Below are positions 1 to 9,644 of a stretch of DNA of 64,000 nt, piece by piece. This DNA comes from Porphyrobacter sp. (GTDB lineage: Bacteria; Pseudomonadota; Alphaproteobacteria; Sphingomonadales; Sphingomonadaceae): positions 124,001 through 188,000 of the forward strand of contig JAPZRO010000006.1 in NCBI GenBank assembly GCA_027531395.1. The letters are read 5' to 3'. Under the pieces are notes generated by a model that worked only from the letters and a program-made list of their open reading frames with translations, was not told the origin of the DNA and did not search any database. Position 1 is the stretch's first letter, and every line of letters starts with the position of its first letter. A program made the translations under genes and the position numbers.

Positions 1-1
1 G

Positions 2-1798
2 ATGGAAGCCCCCGTCACGCCGCCGGGCGAGGCACCGGCCCGGGACTGGGAGCAGGATGCGCCGCCGGTCGACCCCGAGATCATCGAGGGGCGCGAGCGT
101 CCCGGCTACACAGCCCCGCTGCCCGAGCGCATCGAGCAGAAGAACGAAGGCGCGGTCCGCGCCCCGCCGCCGAGCGCGTTCCCGACCGACCAGCTGCCCA
201 TACCCGATCGCTGGCGGCTGATCGAAAGCTTGGGGCTGGTGAAGGAGAACCTGTTCGATCCCTACAACCAGAACACCTACAAGGGCGACCGGCCGATCAA
301 CCCGGACAAGGTGCCGTGGCTGCCGATCAAGGGTGATGACTGGTTCTTCGTCGCCAACCTGATTTCCGACTCGGTCTACGAGCCGCGCACCTTCCCCATT
401 CCCGTGGGTGTGCAGACCACCGAGGACCCGGACCGCAACGACGTGTTCGGCAATGATTTCTCGCAGGTGTTCTCGCAGACCTTCATCGCCGGCTTCGCGC
501 TGCTGAAAGGCTCGACCACCTTCAAGCCGCCGACGATCGAATACCGCCTGACGCTGGCCTACAACGTCAACTATGTCGACGTGCCCGAGCGGCGTGTGCT
601 GTTCGTCGAGCCGTCGAAGCCGAGCCACCGCCTCGACCAGTTCCTCGGGGTGCAGGAAGCCTTCGTCGATTACCACTTCAGCCAGTTCGACAACGACCGG
701 TTCGACTTCATCTCGATCCGCGCCGGCATCCAGCCGTTCCAGTCGGACTTCCGCGGCTTCCTGTTCAACGACCAGCAATTGGGCGTGCGCCTGTTCGGAT
801 CGCGCGACAACAATCGCTTCCAGTTTAACCTCGGCGCCTTCTGGCGGCTGGAGAAGGACACCAACAGCGGCCTCAACGCGATCCTGCGGAGCCCGCGCGA
901 TGACTTCGTCTTCGTCGCCAATGCCTACCGCCAGGACTTCCTGTTCCCCGGGCTGACCAGTCAGGCGACCGTGGTCTACAACATGAACCGCGAGGCCGAC
1001 GACATCCAGATCGACACCAACGGCTTCCCGGTGCGCCCGGCGCTGCTGGGGACGCTGAGGGGCCGCGAATATGACGTGGTCTATCTCGGCTACAACGTCG
1101 ACGGACGGCTCGGCCGCGTCAACCTGACGGGCAGCTTCTACTGGGCGCTGGGCGAGGACCGGAACAGCTTCTTCACCGACCGTCCGGCCGACATCAACGC
1201 CCAGTTCGCCGCCGTCGAGGCGAGCTATGACCGCGACTGGATGCGCTTCCGCCTCTCGGGCGCCTATGCCAGCGGCGATTCCGATCCCTATGACGACAAG
1301 GAAGGCGGGTTCGACGCGATCTTCGAGAACCCGGTCTTCGCCGGGGCCGATACCTCCTACTGGATCCGCCAGACCATTCCCTTCGCCGGCGGTGGCCGCG
1401 CGATCAGCGTCAATGGCCGCAACGGCCTGCTCAATTCGCTGCGGTCGTCGAAGGAGCAGGGGCAGAGCAACTTCAACAACCCCGGCCTGATGCTGCTGGG
1501 GATGGGCGCGGATTTCGATCTGACGCCGCAGTTCCGCCTCTCGGCCAATGCCAACCACCTGTGGTTCGAGGACACCTCGAACCTCGAGGCGCTGCGCAAC
1601 GAAGGCTCGATCCCCAAGGAGATCGGCTTTGACCTGTCGGCGGCCGCGATCTGGCGGCCGAAGGCGACCCAGAACATCGTCGTGCGCCTATCGGCCGCGA
1701 CGCTGGTGGCCGGTGACGGCTTCAAGGATCTGTTCGACAATCTCGGGCGGGAGCAGAAATTCTACTCCGTCCTTGCCAACGTGGTGCTGACCTACTGA
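2..1798 (+). CDS. Outer-membrane beta-barrel protein (5' end probably outside window)
   Basis: 598 aa open frame reaching the window edge; aromatic/polar alternating strands, C-terminus ends ...VLANVVLTY (OMP-like aromatic terminus); stop overlaps start of the multiheme cytochrome (TGATG). Confidence 0.7.
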   Translation: MEAPVTPPGEAPARDWEQDAPPVDPEIIEGRERPGYTAPLPERIEQKNEGAVRAPPPSAFPTDQLPIPDRWRLIESLGLVKENLFDPYNQNTYKGDRPINPDKVPWLPIKGDDWFFVANLISDSVYEPRTFPIPVGVQTTEDPDRNDVFGNDFSQVFSQTFIAGFALLKGSTTFKPPTIEYRLTLAYNVNYVDVPERRVLFVEPSKPSHRLDQFLGVQEAFVDYHFSQFDNDRFDFISIRAGIQPFQSDFRGFLFNDQQLGVRLFGSRDNNRFQFNLGAFWRLEKDTNSGLNAILRSPRDDFVFVANAYRQDFLFPGLTSQATVVYNMNREADDIQIDTNGFPVRPALLGTLRGREYDVVYLGYNVDGRLGRVNLTGSFYWALGEDRNSFFTDRPADINAQFAAVEASYDRDWMRFRLSGAYASGDSDPYDDKEGGFDAIFENPVFAGADTSYWIRQTIPFAGGGRAISVNGRNGLLNSLRSSKEQGQSNFNNPGLMLLGMGADFDLTPQFRLSANANHLWFEDTSNLEALRNEGSIPKEIGFDLSAAAIWRPKATQNIVVRLSAATLVAGDGFKDLFDNLGREQKFYSVLANVVLTY

Positions 1799-4700
1799 TG
1801 CTTGAGCGTTGCCAACCCTTCGCCCGTCATCTCGCGCTGCTGGTTGCGGCGCTGTTCCTCGCGCTCGCGCTGTTTGCGGGCGACACGATGGCGGCGGACA
1901 AGGAAAAGCCGGTCAAGCGCGATTACACCCGCGTCATCGCTCCGCCCGCGCCGCAGCGGCAATCGGTCGCGGAGATGGAGGCCAAGTCCGAGGGCTGCAA
2001 CACCTGCCACGTCAAGACCGACGCGCCGACCATGCACCTGACCCCGGCGGTGCGGCTCGGCTGCACCGATTGTCACGGCGGCGATGCCACGGTGCGCGGC
2101 AATTCCGAGCTGCCGCATGATCACCCCGATTATGTTGCCGCGCGCGACCAGGCGCACGTGCTGCCCAAGTACCCGGACAGCTGGCATTTCCCGTCCTCGG
2201 CCAATCCCAAGCGTTCCTATGCGCTGCTCAACAAGGAAAGCCCGGAGTTCATCAAGTTCGTGAACCCGTCGGACTACCGCATCGCCCGCGAGGCCTGCGG
2301 GGCTTGCCACATTCAGGCGATCGAGAGCGCCGAACGCTCGATCATGGCGACCGGTGCGATGCTGTGGGGCGGGGCGAGCTACAACAACGGGATTCTGCCC
2401 TTCAAGAACTACCTGCTGGGCGAGGCCTATACCCGCGATGGCGAGGCGGCGAAGATCACCACGCCGGGGGCCGGGCCGGGAGGCAAGCTGTCGCAAGACC
2501 AGATCGCCCGCGGCGTTCTCGCCGAAATGTATCCGCTGCCGACCTGGCACGTGATCCCGCCGGGCGACATCTTCCGCGTGTTCGAGCGCGGCGGCCGCAC
2601 GATCAACTCGCAGTTCCCGGAAATCGGCCTGCCCAACCCCTCGGGCTCGATCCAGCGTCTCGAAGAGCCTGGGCGGCCCGATCTCAAGCAGTCGAACCGC
2701 GGCCCCGGCACTGGCCTGCGCGTGGCGATCCCGGCGCTCAACATCCACAAGACCCGCCTCAATGATCCCTTCACCTGGTTCATGGGCACCAATGACCAGC
2801 CGGGCGACTATCGCCATTCGGGCTGCGCCAGCTGCCACGTGGTCTATGCCAATGACCGCGAGCCGCGCCACTCGCTGACCTATGCGCAATACGGGCGCGA
2901 CGGGCAGTCGATCACGGTCGACCCGACCATTGCCGCCAAGCTCGAGCACGCCGCGGGCTATGGCGAGAAGAAGGGCGGCCACGGGGCGGTGAAGGAGCCG
3001 GGCCACAAGGAAGGCGACGGCCACGGGCATGGCGATGCGACCGGCCCCGGCAAGCGCGCCGATGACACGCTGACCTATAATGGCGAGCAGAAGGAGAAGG
3101 GCCACCCGCTCCAGCACGTCTTCACCCGCGCCATTCCCACCAGCCAGTGCATGAACTGCCACATGCACCAGCCCAACATCTTCCTGAACTCGTTCCTCGG
3201 CTACACCATGTGGGATTACGAGAGCGACGCGCCCTTCATGTGGCCGGAAAAGCAGAAATATCCCACGGCCGAGGAAGTGCGCGCCGTTACCGACCGCAAC
3301 CCCGAAGGCGCCGCGCCAAGGGGCAACTGGGCCGATCTCGACTTCCTGCGCAACGTCTATGATCTGAACCCGAAGCTCAAGGACACCCAGTTCGCCGATT
3401 ACCACGGCCACGGCTGGAACTTCCGCGCGATCTTCAAGCGTGACCGCGAGGGCAATCTGCTCGATGCCGAGGGCAATATCGTCGATCCCGACGATCCGGA
3501 GAAGTGGCGCCGCAAGGACGAAGGCAAGTTCGTCGAACCCGGCAAGAATCCGGGCAAGGCGGTCCACATGATGGACATCCACGCCGAAGTCGGGATGCAG
3601 TGCGCCGATTGCCACTTCGAGCAGGACAGCCATGGCAACGGCCTCATCTACGGCGAAGTCGCCAATGCCATCGAGATCACCTGCAAGGACTGCCACGGCA
3701 CGCCTGATGCCTATCCGACGCTGCGCACCAGCGGCCCGGCCGCGCCGCCCGAGGGCCATAACCTCTCGCTGCTGCGCAACCCCGACGGCAAGCGCCGCTT
3801 CGAATGGATGGAAGGCGAGGACGGCCGGCGCAAGCTGATCCAGCGCTCGATCATCGATCCAAACCTCGAATGGGAGATGAGCCTCGTCAAGGACAGCGTC
3901 GATCCGGCCACCCCGGTGTTCAACGCCAAGGCGGCGCGCGCCAAGCTCGTCAGCCGCTACGGCGCGGAGACCGGTAATTTCGAATTCGGCACCGGCATCG
4001 CCGAAGGCGACCGCGCGCACCGCGATCCGGAAATGGCGTGCTTCACCTGCCACCTTTCGTGGACCACCAGCTGCGGCGGCTGCCACCTCCCGATCGAGGC
4101 CAACTGGAAGACCAAGATCCACCGCTACGAAGGCGGCGAGACGAGGAACTTTGCGACCTACAACCCGCAGGTCGCGCGCGACGAGATGTTCCAGCTCGGC
4201 AAGCACATGAGCACCAAGGGCAATCAGACCGCCCCGGTGCGTTCGTCCTCGGCGCTGGTGCTGTCCTCGACCAACATCAACCGCGAGCGGATTTACGTGC
4301 AGCAGCCGCCGATCAGCGCGATCGGCTTCTCCTCGCAGGCCTTCGCGCCGCACTTCCCGCACACCGTGCGCAAGACGGAAACCAAGACCTGCACGGATTG
4401 CCACCTGTCGGCCAAGGACGACAACAACGCGATCATGGCGCAGCTGCTGCTGCTCGGCACCAACTACGTCAACTTCGTCGGCCTCAACGCATGGACCGGC
4501 CTAGAAGGCGGGTTCCAGGCCACGCGCGTCACCGAATATGACGAGCCGCAGTCGGTGATCGGGTCCTACCTCCACCGCTATGCCTATCCCGATTACTGGC
4601 GGATGCATGTCGAGGACAACGGCCGCGAGCTGAAGAACTGGGTGCGCGGCAAGACCTTCGACAAGGGTCTGTCGGGCGAGACCCATCCGATCGAGGAATT

Positions 4701-5931
4701 CGTCAACATCCACGAAGGCACGCCAGGCCGGGTGGGCTGCCTGCAGCTTCGCGGCGAGTACATGTTCGTGGCCGAGGGCAAGGGCGGCTTCGTCGCCTAT
4801 GACGTCGCCTCGATCGCCAACAAGGGCACCTCGGAACGCATCCTCAAGGGGCCGTTCTCGGCGCTGGGCCACGACACGCAGGTCAAGACCACCAATGCCA
4901 CCTGCATGGCGATCGCCACCAACCAGCCGATCGCGCCCACGCGCAACACCGAGAAGATGCGCGAGATGAACCAGGAACAGGCGTTCCTGCCGATCTACAA
5001 CTACGCTGCCGTCACCGACAGCGTCGAGGGCCTGATCCTTGTCAACGTCAACACGCTGGCCGATGGCGAATTCCGCAACAACCAGCTCAAGCGCAAGGTC
5101 TATGCCGACGGCTCGACTGCGTGGAACCCGGGCGGCGTGCTCAACGGCGCGCGGCACATCGTGCTGGCGGGCGAGGTGGCCTACATCACTGCCGAGAAGG
5201 GCCTGGTGGTGGTCGATCTGGCCGATCCTGCCAACCCGAAGCTGGCAGCGGTGCGCGAGCTTCGCGATGCGCGGGCGAGTGCGGTGCAGTTCCGCTATCT
5301 GTGGGTGAGCGATGCCGACGGGGTGAAGCTGTTCGACGTCACCTCCCTGCGCAATCCGGTCGCGGTGCCCGAGGCGACGGTGCCGCTCGCCGATGCGCGG
5401 CGCATCTACATCGCGCGCACCTACGCCTATGTCGCGGCCAAGGCCGAAGGGCTGGTGATCCTCGACGTCAAGAACCCGACCCGCCCGCGCATCTTCCAGA
5501 AGGTGACGCTGGACGGCCAGCTCAACGATGCCGAGGACGTGATTGTCGCCACCACCAACGCCTCGCTGTTCGCCTACGTCGCGGACGGAAAGAACGGGAT
5601 GAAGGTGCTGCAGCTCACCAGCCCCGAAAGCCAGCGCAACTTCTACGGCTTCAGCCCTGCGCCGGTGCCCGAGCTGATCGCCTGGGCGAAGACGCCGACA
5701 CCCGCGATCGCGCTCAGCAAGGGGCTCGACCGTGACCGTGCGGTGGACGAGACCGGCGGGCAGATGGCGGTGTTCGGGCGCTTGGGTTCGCGGCCGTTCA
5801 ACCGCTCCGAGATGGAGCAGCTGTTCATGACCCGCAGCGGCGTGCCGTGGAAGGTGAGCGACGATGTCGACATGAACCGCTGGGTCGGCCGCAGCCCGGT
5901 CGGGCCGCAACGGGCCAGCGCGCGCAAATAA
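1798..5931 (+). CDS. Decaheme c-type cytochrome with C-terminal LVIVD-like beta-propeller repeats
   Basis: 1377 aa; Sec-type N-terminus; 10 CXXCH motifs counted (CNTCH, CTDCH, CGACH, CASCH, CMNCH, CADCH, CKDCH, CFTCH, CGGCH, CTDCH); C-terminal repeats such as AYVAAKAEGLVILDVKNPTRPRI and KGLVVVDLADPANPKL. Confidence 0.9.
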   Translation: MLERCQPFARHLALLVAALFLALALFAGDTMAADKEKPVKRDYTRVIAPPAPQRQSVAEMEAKSEGCNTCHVKTDAPTMHLTPAVRLGCTDCHGGDATVRGNSELPHDHPDYVAARDQAHVLPKYPDSWHFPSSANPKRSYALLNKESPEFIKFVNPSDYRIAREACGACHIQAIESAERSIMATGAMLWGGASYNNGILPFKNYLLGEAYTRDGEAAKITTPGAGPGGKLSQDQIARGVLAEMYPLPTWHVIPPGDIFRVFERGGRTINSQFPEIGLPNPSGSIQRLEEPGRPDLKQSNRGPGTGLRVAIPALNIHKTRLNDPFTWFMGTNDQPGDYRHSGCASCHVVYANDREPRHSLTYAQYGRDGQSITVDPTIAAKLEHAAGYGEKKGGHGAVKEPGHKEGDGHGHGDATGPGKRADDTLTYNGEQKEKGHPLQHVFTRAIPTSQCMNCHMHQPNIFLNSFLGYTMWDYESDAPFMWPEKQKYPTAEEVRAVTDRNPEGAAPRGNWADLDFLRNVYDLNPKLKDTQFADYHGHGWNFRAIFKRDREGNLLDAEGNIVDPDDPEKWRRKDEGKFVEPGKNPGKAVHMMDIHAEVGMQCADCHFEQDSHGNGLIYGEVANAIEITCKDCHGTPDAYPTLRTSGPAAPPEGHNLSLLRNPDGKRRFEWMEGEDGRRKLIQRSIIDPNLEWEMSLVKDSVDPATPVFNAKAARAKLVSRYGAETGNFEFGTGIAEGDRAHRDPEMACFTCHLSWTTSCGGCHLPIEANWKTKIHRYEGGETRNFATYNPQVARDEMFQLGKHMSTKGNQTAPVRSSSALVLSSTNINRERIYVQQPPISAIGFSSQAFAPHFPHTVRKTETKTCTDCHLSAKDDNNAIMAQLLLLGTNYVNFVGLNAWTGLEGGFQATRVTEYDEPQSVIGSYLHRYAYPDYWRMHVEDNGRELKNWVRGKTFDKGLSGETHPIEEFVNIHEGTPGRVGCLQLRGEYMFVAEGKGGFVAYDVASIANKGTSERILKGPFSALGHDTQVKTTNATCMAIATNQPIAPTRNTEKMREMNQEQAFLPIYNYAAVTDSVEGLILVNVNTLADGEFRNNQLKRKVYADGSTAWNPGGVLNGARHIVLAGEVAYITAEKGLVVVDLADPANPKLAAVRELRDARASAVQFRYLWVSDADGVKLFDVTSLRNPVAVPEATVPLADARRIYIARTYAYVAAKAEGLVILDVKNPTRPRIFQKVTLDGQLNDAEDVIVATTNASLFAYVADGKNGMKVLQLTSPESQRNFYGFSPAPVPELIAWAKTPTPAIALSKGLDRDRAVDETGGQMAVFGRLGSRPFNRSEMEQLFMTRSGVPWKVSDDVDMNRWVGRSPVGPQRASARK

Positions 5932-6040
5932 GAGCCATATCCAGACTGTCGGCAAGCAATCGGCCCGCCGCAGGACGGGCCGCAAGGGCAACCGCCCGCC
6001 CGCAGGCGCCCGGAGCGGAGCGGAGGAACAGCGCCGAGGA

Positions 6041-6062
6041 CGGGCCCGCGGAGGCGGGCCCG
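6041..6062. other. GC-rich hairpin in convergent intergenic region
   Basis: Perfect stem CGGGCCCGC-GGAG-GCGGGCCCG between the stops of the decaheme gene (5931) and phosphoesterase gene (6072); no clear T-tract. Confidence 0.45.
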
Positions 6063-6071
6063 CTAGAAAAC

Positions 6072-6956
6072 CTACCGCTCGGCGAACATGCCTTCGATCA
6101 TCGGCTGCAGGCCGGCGTGGAAGCGCGCCAGCACCTGCCAGTCGCCCACGCGCTCGTAATGCGACACGAGGCTCGTGCCGTCCCAGCGATGCAGCGCATA
6201 GGTCGGCGGTTCGGTGGTGATCAGTTCGCGATCATCGGGGACGTTCTGGTCGATCGGCGTGAGATCCATCGCCACCAGCGGCGCGACCGAGGGCGTCACC
6301 CCGAGCGGAATTCCGGCAAACTGCGTGGTGATCTGGCGGTGCAGGTGGCCGCAATGGATCGCCTGCACCTGCGACTGGCCGGTGAGCACTTCGCGCAGCC
6401 GCTCCATCCACGGCTCGTGCGGAGCGGGGTCCATCCAGTCGATCCCGGCGACCACCGGCGGGTGGTGCATGAAGATCAGCGTCGGCTGGTCGGGCGCCTC
6501 GCCGAGCCGGTCTGCCAGCCAGCGCGCGCGCGCCTCGCAGAAGGCCCCGCCGTGGCGGCCGTCCTCCAGCGTATCCAGGCAGATGATCCTGAGGCCTAGT
6601 CCGGCTTCGACGACATAGTGCAGAAAGCCGCCGTCCGCCGGTTCGACCTGCGGGAAGGCGCCCAGCAGTCCCGGGCGGCTGTCGTGATTGCCGACCATCG
6701 GCACGATCGGGAAGGGCACCTCGCGCAGCAGAGCGGCGGTCTTGGCGAAGCTCTCCGCATCGCCGTGGTCAGTGATGTCGCCGGACAGCACCAGCATGTC
6801 AGGGACGTTCGGGCCGGAAAGCAGCCGCGCCAGCGTCGCGCGAAAGCGGGTGAGGTTCAGTTCCTCGGGCTTTTCATCGGGGGCGAAGCCGACATGAATG
6901 TCGGTCATCTGTGCGATCAGCACGGCCTGCGATGAAGGTTTTGCGACCCCGCCCAT
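6072..6956 (-). CDS. Metallophosphoesterase, class III cyclic-nucleotide phosphodiesterase (CpdA)-like
   Basis: Motifs MTDIHVG, LSGDITDHGD, GNHD, MHHPP, CGHLHR typical of calcineurin-like phosphoesterases. Confidence 0.85.
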   Translation of the reverse strand: MGGVAKPSSQAVLIAQMTDIHVGFAPDEKPEELNLTRFRATLARLLSGPNVPDMLVLSGDITDHGDAESFAKTAALLREVPFPIVPMVGNHDSRPGLLGAFPQVEPADGGFLHYVVEAGLGLRIICLDTLEDGRHGGAFCEARARWLADRLGEAPDQPTLIFMHHPPVVAGIDWMDPAPHEPWMERLREVLTGQSQVQAIHCGHLHRQITTQFAGIPLGVTPSVAPLVAMDLTPIDQNVPDDRELITTEPPTYALHRWDGTSLVSHYERVGDWQVLARFHAGLQPMIEGMFAER

Positions 6957-6958
6957 CG

Positions 6959-8752
6959 CTATTTTCTAGCGCGCCCCGCGATTGCCGCAACCCGTGTTTT
7001 CACAGGGGGTGGGGCGACGGGCTGGTAGTGCGGCTCCGGACCCTTCGGCGACCACTGGCCCGAAGGCACGTGATAGGAATGGCACATCGCGCAGGACGAG
7101 GGGACGATCTTCTTGGTCTTCACCGCTGTCGCTCCGAGGTGGCAGTCGCGGCAGGACTTGAGATCGGGGATCAGCAGATCGGTCGCCACCTTCGAGGTGT
7201 CGGCGGCGTGGCAATCGGTGCATTCCTCCTTCTTGTGCGCCTCGTGGCTGAAGAAGCCGCTGGTGAGGAAGCGGTCCGGCAGGTTGACCGGGATCAGATC
7301 GGCTTGCCCCGCCTTGCGGGTGGGAATGTGGCACTCGGTGCAAATCCCGCCGGTCGAGAGCGCGTTGGACAGGCCGATATAGGCGCGCACCGGGCGGCCG
7401 AAATCGGCCGCATAGGTGCCGCCGCGCCCGAACTGGCCGGGACGCGTGCGGGTCGAGGCCGGCGTGGCGCGCGGGCCGGTGCTGATGCGCGAAAGATCCT
7501 CGGCCAGATCCTTGATGTCGCCGTGGCGCAGCTTGCTGAAGCCGCTCGCGGTGCGCCCGGAAACGAGGCTGTGGCAGCTCTCGCAGGCGTCCTCCATCTT
7601 CACTTCCTTGAAGCCGATCTTGTCGGCGTTCAGGCTGTGGCAGTCCTTGCATTCGAGCGGATTGCCATAGCGCGGCAGGCTCACCGCCATCCGCGCCGCG
7701 CCGCCGCGCGCGTCCATGTGGACATCATGCGGGAACTTGAGCCCGCTGCGTTCGACGGGCTTCGCATCGAGCGAGGCGCGCACCGGCTTGGCCGCGCCGA
7801 AGCTGGCGTAGAAGATCGGGCGGAACTGCGGGTGGGCCTTGCCGAAATCATGCGCGTCGGCGAGCTTGGTGTCGGTCAGGCGGCTGTCGAGATTGTCGTG
7901 GCAGTCCGAACAGAAGGCCTCGTCGCCCGGTTGCTGGCGGACCTTGCCTTCATGCTCGCTGTGACACGAGACGCAGCCGAGCGGGCCTTCCTTGCCGAGG
8001 CTCTGTGCGATGTTCCATTGCAGCGCATCGCCGGCGGACAGCGCCGGCATCCCCTTGGCCTGACGCGGCATGGAGGCGTGATCGGCGGTATCCTTGTGGC
8101 ACGAGACGCAGGTTTCATCCTGCACGCTCTCGAAGGCGTTGACGTGGCAGCTTTCGCAATTGTCCTCGAGGCTGTGGTGACGGAGCGAGAGATCGCCCGT
8201 GGACCAGGCCGCGTCCATCACCACCTGCCCCGGGGTCTTGCCCTCGGGATCGTTCTTGACCGGCGTGCGCAGCAGGTAGCTGCCGACCGGAACGAGCAAC
8301 AGCAGCAGCACGATCGCGCCGGCGAAAATCCAGCTCATCGCGCGCTTGGATGGCAGCACGCTGGCGAGGGCGAAGCCGCGCAGCGCATCGTCCTTGCCCT
8401 CGTCGGGTGTGACCTGCCGGATGGTGATCGAGATATTGCCGTCGCTCTCGCGCGCCACCGCAAGCCGCGCCGCGCCCAGCGCGATCTCGCCTCCGGTGCG
8501 CGGATCGATGGTGCCTTCGGTGACCACCCGCCCATCAAGCCCGAAGCCGAGCGTGCCGAGCGCGGCGGCGACCAGCGTGCCGTCAGCCGCAAGATCGAGG
8601 CGGACGTGGTTCTGCTCCACCGCCAGATCGGGCAGGTGGATGTCGTTTTCCGCCGCGCGCCCGATGGTCAGGCTGGGCTGGTCGACCATCCGGTCACGGA
8701 CAATCTCGCGGCCGGCGGCGGTGAAATCGATGGTGCGGATCAGGAATGCCAT
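6959..8752 (-). CDS. FHA-domain / single TM / decaheme c-type cytochrome fusion
   Basis: N-terminal FHA-like region (PSLTIGRAAENDIHLPDLAVEQNHVRLDL), TM (WIFAGAIVLLLLLVPVGSYLL), then 10 CXXCH motifs; start placed at MAFLIRTIDF. Confidence 0.85.
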   Translation of the reverse strand: MAFLIRTIDFTAAGREIVRDRMVDQPSLTIGRAAENDIHLPDLAVEQNHVRLDLAADGTLVAAALGTLGFGLDGRVVTEGTIDPRTGGEIALGAARLAVARESDGNISITIRQVTPDEGKDDALRGFALASVLPSKRAMSWIFAGAIVLLLLLVPVGSYLLRTPVKNDPEGKTPGQVVMDAAWSTGDLSLRHHSLEDNCESCHVNAFESVQDETCVSCHKDTADHASMPRQAKGMPALSAGDALQWNIAQSLGKEGPLGCVSCHSEHEGKVRQQPGDEAFCSDCHDNLDSRLTDTKLADAHDFGKAHPQFRPIFYASFGAAKPVRASLDAKPVERSGLKFPHDVHMDARGGAARMAVSLPRYGNPLECKDCHSLNADKIGFKEVKMEDACESCHSLVSGRTASGFSKLRHGDIKDLAEDLSRISTGPRATPASTRTRPGQFGRGGTYAADFGRPVRAYIGLSNALSTGGICTECHIPTRKAGQADLIPVNLPDRFLTSGFFSHEAHKKEECTDCHAADTSKVATDLLIPDLKSCRDCHLGATAVKTKKIVPSSCAMCHSYHVPSGQWSPKGPEPHYQPVAPPPVKTRVAAIAGRARK

Positions 8753-8762
8753 CGCGCGTCCC

Positions 8763-9644
8763 TCACCAGTAGAAGAACACGCTGATGACATGCGCGGTGA
8801 GCGCGGCGATCAGCGCGATTGTCAGCGGGATGTGAATGAACAGCCAGATCTCCAGCATCGCGCGGATGCGCAATTGCCCGCGGATCTGGGCGAGCTGTTC
8901 GCTGCGTTTTTCGAGCAGCGCGGTGACGCGGGTTGCGGCTTCGGAACTGCCGCCGATGCTCTTCAATGCCCGCGCCGTCGCGCAGCCGGGATAGCTGCCG
9001 GTGAGCCGTGCCAGCGGGCCGCCGGCGAAGATGTCCTGCCCCAGTGCCTCGATAACCAGATCGGCCTCGGCCCGGCCGAGCGGCTGGGCCGCGCTTTCCA
9101 GCTGCCGGTCGATCGCGGTCAGCGCTTCCAGCATCTGCTTGCGGGTCATTTCCTTGCGGTTGGCCGACAGGCTCTGCGGCAGCGTGGCGTAGACCCAGAC
9201 GCCGTAGATGCCGGTGAAGATCACCAGCAGCATCAGCACATAGGCGAGCGTGTGGACGTTCCAGCCGATCTGGAAGCCGGTGTGCAGCGTGCCGATCACG
9301 ATCAGCGAGAGGCCGAGATAGACATGGGCCGAGGTCCACGCCTTGAGGCTCCACACCCCCGGATTGATGCGCCGCTTGCGCACGCCGAGCAGCGAGAGCC
9401 ACAGGATCAGCGCAAAGCCGATGGTCCCCAGCGTGTAGCCGTACCACGTCCCGCCATTGGGGCGCGGCTGCTGGTCGATCAGCAGATAGCCCGCGATGCT
9501 CGCGCCGCACAGGCCGAGGGCGATCCACAGCCAGCGGAAGCCTTTGTGCTTCAGGAAGCTGACGTGATCGGAATCGCGCCGCTGCTCGTCCTGCGTGAAC
9601 CGCCCGGTGCCGCCCGTTGCCTTGCCTGCCGCCTTGCTCGCCAT
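8763..9644 (-). CDS. Multi-TM membrane protein, b-type cytochrome/cytochrome b561-like
   Basis: Start at MASKAAGKATGG overlapping the upstream stop (TAATG); several hydrophobic helices with His residues (AHVYLGLSLIVIGTLHTGFQIGWNVHTLAYVL, LFIHIPLTIALIAALTAHVISVFFYW). Confidence 0.65.
   Translation of the reverse strand: MASKAAGKATGGTGRFTQDEQRRDSDHVSFLKHKGFRWLWIALGLCGASIAGYLLIDQQPRPNGGTWYGYTLGTIGFALILWLSLLGVRKRRINPGVWSLKAWTSAHVYLGLSLIVIGTLHTGFQIGWNVHTLAYVLMLLVIFTGIYGVWVYATLPQSLSANRKEMTRKQMLEALTAIDRQLESAAQPLGRAEADLVIEALGQDIFAGGPLARLTGSYPGCATARALKSIGGSSEAATRVTALLEKRSEQLAQIRGQLRIRAMLEIWLFIHIPLTIALIAALTAHVISVFFYW

Noticed and set aside
1-5931. Direct assignment of the locus as MtrCAB or PioAB
   Set aside because: Two decaheme proteins and a barrel are present, but the fusions (LVIVD, FHA) and size do not match those families from sequence inspection; kept as analogy only.
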